A stretch of 7,774 bases of DNA, taken from positions 1-7,774 of the forward strand of contig CALDNG010000455.1 of assembly GCA_937915285.1 (NCBI GenBank). Direction: 5' to 3'. Position 1 is the first letter of the stretch; each line of letters opens with the position of its first letter. This DNA is from an uncultured Desulfomonile sp. (lineage in GTDB: Bacteria; Desulfobacterota; Desulfomonilia; Desulfomonilales; Desulfomonilaceae). Shown here piece by piece: positions 1 through 6,119 of the stretch. The notes below the pieces were generated by a model, which was not told the DNA's origin, ran no database searches, and was given only the letters and a program-made list of their open reading frames with translations. The position numbers and the translations under genes are program-made.

Positions 1-87
1 TCTTTTCTAATATTTGAACCGCACGGTCTGGCCGAGATATGGCACAGGATCAAGAACTTTTTCAACCTGTGGCCGTTCTCCTATTAG
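1..87 (+). CDS. livM: LivM-type ABC permease, C-terminal fragment
   Basis: Frame 1 is open from the left edge to a TAG at 85-87 and encodes 28 residues, ending in a tail with the motifs FEPHGLAEIW and NLWPFSY. From memory, this resembles the cytoplasmic C-terminus of LivM-type inner-membrane permeases of branched-chain-amino-acid-type (HAAT family) ABC importers, where a last hydrophobic segment is followed by a phrase like IFEPRGLA and then a short basic aromatic tail. The next genes encode the binding protein and the two ATPases of the same transporter type, which strongly supports the assignment. Only the tail is present; the membrane segments, and presumably the partner permease LivH, lie to the left of the window. 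The alternative, a chance open stretch, is unlikely given the motif match and context. Confidence 0.78.
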   Translation, partial: SFLIFEPHGLAEIWHRIKNFFNLWPFSY

Positions 88-243
88 TTTGACCAATATC
101 TAAAAAAGGGCTGAATCATCCTGATCAGACTATTTCACCAAATGTTTACAGAGGCGCCATCAAGTTTGTTACAAGACCGCTTTGAACCACGATACCTGAT
201 AGGACACAAAAGAGCGTTTTTAAGCCATTGGTTATAAAAGCTA

Positions 244-251
244 AAAGGAGG
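244..251 (+). promoter_or_regulatory. Strong Shine-Dalgarno of the binding-protein gene
   Basis: AAAGGAGG lies 5 bases before the ATG at 257. It is the best ribosome binding site in the operon. The downstream genes have weaker sites, which fits a binding protein made in excess over the other transporter parts. It fixes the start of the binding-protein gene. Confidence 0.8.
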
Positions 252-256
252 CTTCG

Positions 257-1432
257 ATGACAAAAAGATTCCTGATAATTTTCATGTCGCTGATTCTCTC
301 GACCGGCCTTTTGACATGCGTGTCAATGGCCCAGGAGGAGATCAAGGTAGGGGCGGTTCAACCTATTACCGGGCGGTTTGCTTTTGCTGGTGTGAACATC
401 AACGCCGGCCTGGAAGACGCTCTTATGATGGCCAATGAAGACGGTGGCGTCAACGGCAAAAAGATAAAATACATCATGGAAGACGGGCAGTATCAGCTTG
501 ACGTTGGAACCGCGGCATTCAAGCGGATAATGGCAAGGGACAATCCCCTGGTCATGTATGGGGAGAGCACTGGCCTCGGCAAGGCCATGGCCCCGGAAAT
601 CAAGGATAGGTACAAAATTCTCTACAGTTCCACTTCCTTCTCGAGTGAACTGGCGGACGCTGCGAATTTCCCGTCTATTTTTGTTCCAGGCCCCACGTAT
701 GCAGACATGATTGGCATCCTTTTGAAATACATTGCCAAAGAAAAACCGGGGGCCAAGGTTGCATTCTTTTATAGTGACACGGAATTCGGCAAAGACCCTA
801 TCGCGTTTGGACGGGAGATGTGCAAGAAGCTCAAACTCGATCTGGTTGCCGAGGAAGTCGCTCAGGTTGGAGCTATTGATGTTACGAGCCAGGTCCTTGA
901 CCTTAAGCGAAAGAATCCGGATTTCGTAATATTCCAGGGTTTTGTTGTCGAACCAGTTATCACGGTCATCAAGCAGTGCCGTGACTTTGGAATGAAATGT
1001 CAGTTTATGGGCACATTCTGGGGCGCCTCCAAGATGATACTCGAGAATCTTGGTCCGCTGGCTGACGGCTACCTGGCTGTGAACCCCTACATGTACTGGT
1101 GGAACGACGATGTGCCAATGATAAAGAAAATCAAGGAATACTCGGCCAAAAAATATCCGAACGTAACTTACCGGGACAATTCCTACATGCAGGGATACAT
1201 GACGGGGCTCATATTCGTGGAGTGTCTGCGGAGGGCGGACAAAGCAGGTCAGCTCAATTATGACGGCCTTGTCAAGGCCCTACAGTCTCTCAAGGGTTTC
1301 GAAACCGGAGGATTATCAGCGCCTTACACTAACGAAAACAACAAATTCCCTGTGGCGAGGGTCTGGAAAGCAAATGTTCAGAAGAAGATTCTTGAACCCG
1401 CCTCTGACTGGATAACTCTCGAAAAGGATTAA
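257..1432 (+). CDS. livK: Periplasmic solute-binding protein of a Liv-type ABC importer
   Basis: This is a 391-residue extracytoplasmic receptor of the LivK/Peripla_BP_6 family (type I periplasmic-binding fold), which hands its ligand to the LivHM permease. The N-terminus is a signal peptide: K3 and R4, a hydrophobic core at about 5-20, and a likely signal peptidase I cut after SMA at 25. C21 sits in LLTC, a poor lipobox, so a lipoprotein is less likely. The mature protein starts with EIKVGAVQPITGRFAFAG (28-45), typical of the family, followed by GLEDALMMANEDGGVNGKKI (51-70). The hinge-region stretch VAFFYSDTEFGKD at 168-180 is also characteristic. Length is normal. The start is set by AAAGGAGG 5 bases upstream. 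The next gene begins 9 bases after the stop. The ligand cannot be read from the sequence; the acyl-CoA ligase next door suggests a carboxylic acid (fatty or aromatic) rather than leucine, so the symbol denotes the family only. Confidence 0.9.
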   Translation: MTKRFLIIFMSLILSTGLLTCVSMAQEEIKVGAVQPITGRFAFAGVNINAGLEDALMMANEDGGVNGKKIKYIMEDGQYQLDVGTAAFKRIMARDNPLVMYGESTGLGKAMAPEIKDRYKILYSSTSFSSELADAANFPSIFVPGPTYADMIGILLKYIAKEKPGAKVAFFYSDTEFGKDPIAFGREMCKKLKLDLVAEEVAQVGAIDVTSQVLDLKRKNPDFVIFQGFVVEPVITVIKQCRDFGMKCQFMGTFWGASKMILENLGPLADGYLAVNPYMYWWNDDVPMIKKIKEYSAKKYPNVTYRDNSYMQGYMTGLIFVECLRRADKAGQLNYDGLVKALQSLKGFETGGLSAPYTNENNKFPVARVWKANVQKKILEPASDWITLEKD

Positions 1433-1441
1433 CTTTATTTC

Positions 1442-3355
1442 ATGGGACCAACCCTACCCCATTTGCTTGTCGAAAACGCCGAAAAACTCGGCTCAGAAAA
1501 AGCCGCTCTGAGAGAGAAGGAGTTCGGCATCTGGCAGTCATACTCCTGGGCAGACTATCTTCAGAATGTCCAGGAGTTGGCGCTGGGGTTCCTTTCTATG
1601 GGTATCAAGCGGGGAGAAAAGATCGCTATTCTGGGCGACAACCGACCGCAATGGTTATTCACGGAACTGGCTGCTCAGTCTATTGGCTGCCCCTCGGTTG
1701 GAATATTTCCGGATAGTCATATCGATCAGGTGAAGTTCATTCTAAACCATTCCGACGCTACTTTCCTGGTGGTTGAGGATCAGGAGCAAACAGACAAATT
1801 TCTGGAAATAAGGGAAGATTGCCCCAACATAAAAATCGTGATCGTTGATGACATGAAAGGCATGAGACAATATGACGATCCGCTACTGATTTCATTTGAG
1901 ACCATTCAGAACAGGGGCAAGGAACTATCTTCAAGGCAACCTGGTCTTTTTCATGAATCCATTAACAGGCAGTCTGAAGACACGGTGGCACTGATAGCCT
2001 ATACATCCGGCACCACCGGCGTTCCCAAGGGAGCGATGTTAACCCATCGCAATATGATTCAGATGGCGGCCAGTTTCGACCAGATCGACCCGGCCTTCCC
2101 CACCGACAACCAGGTGTCCTTTCTCCCTTTGCCATGGGTTGGCGAGCAGATGACAGCTGTCTCATGGCACCTTTTGAAAGGCTTCACGGTAAATTTTCCG
2201 GAAAAGCCTGAAACAGTGGCAGAGAACATCAGGGAAATTGGACCCAACATCCTGTTTGCCCCTCCGCGATTCTGGGAGAAAATGTGTTCCGAAACCCAGG
2301 TTAAAATCCAGGATGCAGTGTGGATCAAGAGATTATTTTACAGGCTATGTATGCCGGTTGGTTACAGGGTCGCAGAAATCAGGCTCACCAAGAGGGAACC
2401 CAACCTTTTTCTCCGTCTGCTCGACTACGTTTGTTACCTGCTGGTCTTCAGGTCTTTAAAAAATTACCTTGGCTTGGGAAGCCTCAGGAATGTCTACACA
2501 GGTGGCGCTGCACTCGGGCCTGAGATATTCAACATGTTTCAGGCGTTAGGGGTAAACATAAAACAGATCTACGGCCAGACTGAAACATCCGGAATAGCAG
2601 TATCTCACCGAAATGGTGACATAAAGCTGTCTACCGTTGGGAAGCCTATACCAGGCATGGAAATCAGTATTTCGGATTCCGGCGAGATCCTCATCAAGGG
2701 GCCAACCGTTTTTGATGGTTACTACAGAAATGAGGAAGCCACCTCCAAGGCGCTATCTGATGGGTGGCTTAAAACCGGTGACCAGGGGATGATTGACGAA
2801 GAAGGTCATCTGGTTATGATCGACCGAATGAAGGACGTCATGAGGCTCACCGACGGGACCAAGTTCTCTCCGCAACTAATAGAAAATAAGCTCAAATTCA
2901 GCATGTACATATCAGAGGCGGTGGTTGTCGGGCAGGACAGGCCTTATGTTGCGGCGATGATAAACATGGACATGGGTAATGTTGGCAAGTGGGCTGAGAA
3001 CCGAAAGATAACTTACACCACATACACTGACCTTTCCCAGAAAATGGAAGTCTATGACCTCATAGCTTTGGAAATCAGGGCGATCAATCAATCATTGCCA
3101 AAGCTCGCGCAGATAAGGAAATTTGTCATGCTGCACAAGGAGCTTGACGCAGATGACGACGAGATGACTAGGACTCGTAAAATACGACGGTCTTTCGTTG
3201 AACAACGATATGAACGTCTGGTCTCGGGACTGTATGAAGTGGAAGGCCCCCTTGAGCTTGCTTCCGAGATCAAATATCGCGACGGCAAGGAATTCCGCAT
3301 GCAAACCACAGTGAATATAAAGGTGGTCCCTGACATAGCGGATCAGCGAGGCTGA
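1442..3355 (+). CDS. AMP-forming long-chain-type acyl-CoA synthetase
   Basis: This is a 637-residue cytoplasmic ligase of the ANL superfamily, converting a carboxylic acid, ATP and CoA to acyl-CoA, AMP and pyrophosphate. The P-loop motif YTSGTTGVPKG is at 187-197, followed by AMLTHRN. The adenine-binding motif YGQTE is at 377-381, the ATP ribose motif GWLKTGD at 441-447, and the hinge segment DRMKDVMRLTDG at 461-472. The C-terminal catalytic lysine is most likely K580 in MTRTRKIRR. Length and the TGGAALGPEI segment (353-362) match the long-chain (FAA1/bubblegum-like) branch better than short benzoate-CoA ligases. No membrane segment or signal peptide is visible. The start is 9 bases after the binding-protein stop and the ribosome site is poor (AAAAGGA at 1422-1428, 13 bases away), which suggests translational coupling. 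Substrate chain length or aromaticity cannot be inferred. Its place among transporter genes implies that it activates the imported compound. Confidence 0.9.
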   Translation: MGPTLPHLLVENAEKLGSEKAALREKEFGIWQSYSWADYLQNVQELALGFLSMGIKRGEKIAILGDNRPQWLFTELAAQSIGCPSVGIFPDSHIDQVKFILNHSDATFLVVEDQEQTDKFLEIREDCPNIKIVIVDDMKGMRQYDDPLLISFETIQNRGKELSSRQPGLFHESINRQSEDTVALIAYTSGTTGVPKGAMLTHRNMIQMAASFDQIDPAFPTDNQVSFLPLPWVGEQMTAVSWHLLKGFTVNFPEKPETVAENIREIGPNILFAPPRFWEKMCSETQVKIQDAVWIKRLFYRLCMPVGYRVAEIRLTKREPNLFLRLLDYVCYLLVFRSLKNYLGLGSLRNVYTGGAALGPEIFNMFQALGVNIKQIYGQTETSGIAVSHRNGDIKLSTVGKPIPGMEISISDSGEILIKGPTVFDGYYRNEEATSKALSDGWLKTGDQGMIDEEGHLVMIDRMKDVMRLTDGTKFSPQLIENKLKFSMYISEAVVVGQDRPYVAAMINMDMGNVGKWAENRKITYTTYTDLSQKMEVYDLIALEIRAINQSLPKLAQIRKFVMLHKELDADDDEMTRTRKIRRSFVEQRYERLVSGLYEVEGPLELASEIKYRDGKEFRMQTTVNIKVVPDIADQRG

Positions 3356-3362
3356 TAATTCG

Positions 3363-4187
3363 ATGAGCAACGGATCGACCAACATCAACACACCGGATTT
3401 TCTGCTTGAGGCCCAAGGACTCTACCTCAAATTCGGCGGGGTCAATGTTCTGACAAATGTGTCTACAGGGGTCAAGGCTAACGAAATATTTGCCATAATA
3501 GGGCCCAATGGAGCCGGAAAAACTTGTCTGCTCAACTGCATCAACCGGTTTTACCAACCCTCTCAGGGAAAGATAATTTTTGGCGGAACAGACATCACAT
3601 CCCTTAAATCCCATCAAATTGCCTCCCTCGGTATAGCGAGAACATTCCAGAACGTTGAATTGTTCAAGGGAATGACAGTCATAGACAACATCAAGCTCGG
3701 CAGTCACGTTCATCTGGACACTGGATTGATATCGGCCGGACTCTATTTTGGATCAGCCAGGAATACCGAACTGGGCCTACGGAAGGAAATCGAAGAAACC
3801 ATTATAGACCTTCTTGAGATTGAGCATATCCGTAAGAAAACCGTAGGGACTCTGCCGTACGGGCTCCAGAAGCGTGTGGAACTTGCCAGGGCATTGGCCA
3901 TGAAGCCTAAGGTGCTTCTTCTGGATGAGCCGGTGACAGGGATGAACCTGGAAGAAACCGAGGACATGGCGAGATTCATCCTGGATATCCACGATGAATG
4001 GGGTGTTACAATCGTTTTGATCGAGCATGACATGGGTGTTGTGATGGACATTTCTGACAGGGTCTGCGTGCTGGATTTCGGCATCAAGATAGCAGAGGGG
4101 CTTCCATCAGAAATCAGACACAACGATGAAGTGATAAAAGCCTATCTTGGCGAAAAAGATATAGCATACTCAAGACTTGGGGCCTGA
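3363..4187 (+). CDS. livG: Liv-type ABC importer ATPase, LivG subfamily
   Basis: This 274-residue protein is one of the two cytoplasmic nucleotide-binding subunits of the importer. Walker A is GPNGAGKT (47-54), the Q-loop glutamine is Q96 in RTFQNVELF, Walker B is KVLLLDEP (183-190) with catalytic E189, and the switch histidine is H222 in LIEHDMGVVMDISDRV, a LivG hallmark. The ABC signature reads LPYGLQKR (164-171) instead of LSGGQ; LivG proteins usually have an LPYGxQ form, so this is a subfamily trait and not decay. About 12 residues precede the conserved strand LLEAQGLYLKFGG. The ATG lies 7 bases after the ligase stop, with a GAGG at 3348-3351. It should pair with the LivF-type subunit directly downstream. 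Function in the complex is near certain, the substrate is not. Confidence 0.93.
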   Translation: MSNGSTNINTPDFLLEAQGLYLKFGGVNVLTNVSTGVKANEIFAIIGPNGAGKTCLLNCINRFYQPSQGKIIFGGTDITSLKSHQIASLGIARTFQNVELFKGMTVIDNIKLGSHVHLDTGLISAGLYFGSARNTELGLRKEIEETIIDLLEIEHIRKKTVGTLPYGLQKRVELARALAMKPKVLLLDEPVTGMNLEETEDMARFILDIHDEWGVTIVLIEHDMGVVMDISDRVCVLDFGIKIAEGLPSEIRHNDEVIKAYLGEKDIAYSRLGA

Positions 4188-4193
4188 CAACTA

Positions 4194-4997
4194 ATGCAGC
4201 CAATGCTGGAAGTCAACAACGTTGAAGTGATTTACAACCAGGTGGCTCTCGTGCTTAAAGGGCTTTCCCTGATAGTCAACGAAGGCCAGATTGTGACCGT
4301 TCTTGGCAACAATGGGGCCGGAAAAAGCACCACTCTCAAGGCCATATCAGGTTTGCTCAAATCCGAAAACGGAAAAGTAACCGATGGAAGCATAACTTTT
4401 CTCGGAGAACGAATTGAACGGATCGATCCGGAAAAGATTGTTCGAAAAGGCATATTTCAGGTCATGGAGGGACGCAAGGCCTTCGAGGACCTCACCGTGG
4501 AAGAAAACCTGCTTGTCGGAGCGCACACAATCCGCAGCAGGAGACAAATCAAACATGACATCGAAATGGTCTACAACTACTTCCCCAGGCTTCTCCAAAG
4601 AAGGAATTTTCTCTCCGGCTACATAAGCGGTGGTGAACAACAGATGATGGTCATCGGTAGAGGCCTGATGGCGCATCCAAAACTGATGCTGCTCGATGAG
4701 CCCTCCATGGGATTAAGTCCAATGCTCGTCGGCGAGATTTTCGAGATAATTCAGCGAATAAACAAGGAAGAAAAAGTCACAATCCTTCTGGTTGAACAGA
4801 ACGCCAGAATGGCCCTTAGTATCGCAGATCACGGATACGTGATGGAAAACGGAAGAATCGTGCTTGATGATGAAGTGGAGAAGCTCAGGGAAAACGAGGA
4901 TATAAAGGAATTTTACCTCGGTTTGACTGAGAAGGGAAAACAGAAGAGCTATCGTGATGTCAAACATTACAAGCGCCGAAAGAGATGGCTTACGTAA
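4194..4997 (+). CDS. livF: Liv-type ABC importer ATPase, LivF subfamily, with basic tail
   Basis: This is the second nucleotide-binding subunit, 267 residues. Walker A is GNNGAGKS (38-45), the Q-loop is Q89 in FQVMEGRKAF, the signature is ISGGEQQM (144-151), and Walker B is LMLLDEP (164-170) with E169. The switch position reads VEQNA (200-204), glutamine in place of histidine, as is normal in LivF. The core ends near YLGL (241-244) and is followed by a tail of about 23 residues rich in K and R (KHYKRRKRW at 257-265), longer than E. coli-type LivF (about 237 residues, from memory). The ATG at 4194 is 6 bases after the LivG stop; an in-frame ATG at 4203 (M4) is a possible alternative, as neither has a good ribosome site, so coupling to LivG translation is likely. 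It is the last gene of the operon in this direction. Confidence 0.92.
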   Translation: MQPMLEVNNVEVIYNQVALVLKGLSLIVNEGQIVTVLGNNGAGKSTTLKAISGLLKSENGKVTDGSITFLGERIERIDPEKIVRKGIFQVMEGRKAFEDLTVEENLLVGAHTIRSRRQIKHDIEMVYNYFPRLLQRRNFLSGYISGGEQQMMVIGRGLMAHPKLMLLDEPSMGLSPMLVGEIFEIIQRINKEEKVTILLVEQNARMALSIADHGYVMENGRIVLDDEVEKLRENEDIKEFYLGLTEKGKQKSYRDVKHYKRRKRWLT

Positions 4998-5294
4998 ACC
5001 CGCCTTAATTCACAAATTAATGCCCTACATTGTACTCAAGGCTACACCTGATATTTTTTGAATCAGCAATTTGACAGCGCTAAGACGGTTGCACCTTACG
5101 TTTAATACTAATATTGGCTTGTTGAAGAGCTTTAATTGGTGGCGCCCAAAGACCCTTCTATCTGACGTGCCAGAGGCCAATTTCTTACTTTTTTGACTCC
5201 ACGGATATTCTACTGTAATCTGAGACAGAACTAATAGGCTATGTCTTTTAGGATCACAAACCACAACAAATAGTCACAGGAGGATCATTCCCAC
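4998..5294. other. Gene-poor spacer between the transporter operon and the rhodanese gene
   Basis: These 297 bases hold no gene I can support. Near the operon end, 5002-5023 can fold as a short AT-rich hairpin (TTAATT and AATTAA around a CACA loop, extended by two GC pairs past one mismatch), but no T-run follows, so it is at best a weak terminator. A possible promoter for the rhodanese gene lies at 5193-5221. The - strand has an open frame of 79 codons over 5025-5264 (ATG to stop) with no recognisable domain and no clear ribosome site; the + strand is also open from about 5058 to a TGA at 5194-5196. These may be remnants of a decayed gene or chance. Confidence 0.6.
5193..5221 (+). promoter_or_regulatory. 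Possible sigma-70-type promoter of the rhodanese gene
   Basis: TTGACT at 5193-5198 (five of six to the -35 consensus) is followed, after 17 bases, by TAATCT at 5216-5221, a poor -10 (three of six). It would give a leader of about 65 bases before the ATG at 5295. The position is sensible because the gene stands apart from the operon, but the -10 match is weak. Confidence 0.25.
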
Positions 5295-5879
5295 ATGTTT
5301 AGAGCGAGATTTTCTTCATTCCTGGTCTGGATTCTGGTGTTATCTTTCGCCGGCCTGGCTTTTGCATCCGGAGAGGCTCCGTCAGATCCTAAGAAGCAAA
5401 CAAGTCTGGGCAAATACGCTACGTCAATCGAGGCTTATAACCAGTGGAAAGCCGCTCCTGACAAGATTTTCATCATCGACTGCAGGACACCTCAGGAGTA
5501 TGTATACGTTGGACATGCCCCCATGGCAGTCAACATACCGTCACTTGTATGGACTGGGAAGTTTGACGCAGAAAAAAAGGATGTGGTCCTCGAAAAGAAT
5601 CCTGAGTTCGTGTCCAAAGTCAAGAATCTGTACAAACCCGGTGACCAGATCATGATGATGTGCCGTTCGGGACAGAGAAGCGCGGCTTGCGCAGAGGAGT
5701 TGATCAAAGCGGGCTTTACCAATGTTTTTAACATCACTGACGGCTTTGAGGGAGACAAGCTCAACGATAAGTCATCACCTAATCACGGTAAGAGAGTGGT
5801 CAACGGATGGAAAAATTCCGGAGCGCCATGGACATATGATCTTGATTTGAAACTTATGCCTACGCTAATCCAGAAATAG
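5295..5879 (+). CDS. Exported single-domain rhodanese-like protein
   Basis: This is a 194-residue protein with a signal peptide (R3, R5, hydrophobic core at about 8-22, likely cut after AFA at 24) and one rhodanese domain, so it should act in the periplasm. Rhodaneses carry a persulfide on an active-site cysteine and move sulfane sulfur to an acceptor. The domain starts at about residue 45. IIDCRTPQEY (60-69) and GHAPMAVNIP (73-82) are the usual N-terminal landmarks, and the active-site loop is CRSGQRS (123-129) with C123 as nucleophile. FTNVFNITDGFEG (141-153) closes the fold. D62 to C123 spans 61 residues, about 20 more than in compact forms such as GlpE (remembered length), giving an insertion at about 84-116. 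The ribosome site AGGAGG is at 5278-5283, 11 bases before ATG. The gene appears monocistronic, with a hairpin 10 bases after the stop. The acceptor is unknown. Confidence 0.88.
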   Translation: MFRARFSSFLVWILVLSFAGLAFASGEAPSDPKKQTSLGKYATSIEAYNQWKAAPDKIFIIDCRTPQEYVYVGHAPMAVNIPSLVWTGKFDAEKKDVVLEKNPEFVSKVKNLYKPGDQIMMMCRSGQRSAACAEELIKAGFTNVFNITDGFEGDKLNDKSSPNHGKRVVNGWKNSGAPWTYDLDLKLMPTLIQK

Positions 5880-5888
5880 TCATCAGCG

Positions 5889-5921
5889 TCAGGGCGTGAC
5901 ATGTTTTCCGTCACGCCCTGA
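5889..5921 (+). terminator. Perfect 12-bp hairpin after the rhodanese gene
   Basis: TCAGGGCGTGAC (5889-5900) and GTCACGCCCTGA (5910-5921) are exact inverted repeats around a 9-base loop, beginning 10 bases after the rhodanese stop. The stem is GC-rich and well placed for a transcription end or for 3' protection of the mRNA. No T-run follows on either strand, so it is not a classical intrinsic terminator; the direction is assigned from the upstream gene only. Confidence 0.65.
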
Positions 5922-6107
5922 ATACCTTCACCTACCTCGTATATTTTTCACATCCGACATATTTATTTGGATATTTTCCTGTTTGATAATAATATCCCGG
6001 CGTCCGACAGATCTTGATCCAGGCCGGCGAGACCGGCTGAATTGTTATTGCGCAAAATGGTCAAGTCTGCAATAAACCCTGGCCCAACATGTCCGCCAGA
6101 AAAGAAG

Positions 6108-6113
6108 AAAGGA
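6108..6113 (+). promoter_or_regulatory. Ribosome binding site that sets the amidase start
   Basis: AAAGGA lies 6 bases before the ATG at 6120. The frame is open further upstream, to a TTG at 6042, but that longer start has no such site and would put 26 hydrophilic residues in front of a good signal peptide. The site therefore supports the ATG at 6120. Confidence 0.75.
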
Positions 6114-6119
6114 TGCGTC

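Noticed and set aside
89..116. Promoter-like TTGACC (89-94) followed by CTGAAT (111-116)
   Set aside because: The -35 is good but the -10 matches only three of six positions with a 16-base gap; not enough to call.
233..238. TATAAA before the binding-protein gene as a -10 box
   Set aside because: It lies only 19 bases before the ATG, next to the ribosome site, and there is no -35 at the right distance.
276..319. Lipoprotein signal in the binding protein (LLTC at residues 18-21)
   Set aside because: Threonine before the cysteine is poor for a lipobox, and a standard signal peptidase I site (SMA) follows.
3270..3713. 147-codon open frame on the - strand across the ligase-LivG junction
   Set aside because: It overlaps two well-supported genes, has no domain match, and is typical of antisense shadows in this codon usage.
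5962..5990. GATAAT (5985-5990) as a -10 box for the amidase gene
   Set aside because: The upstream hexamer TTTATT matches only three of six -35 positions; the sequence is simply AT-rich.
6042..6119. Longer amidase start at the TTG at 6042, adding 26 residues
   Set aside because: The added residues are hydrophilic and would bury the signal peptide; a good ribosome site and ATG are present at 6120.
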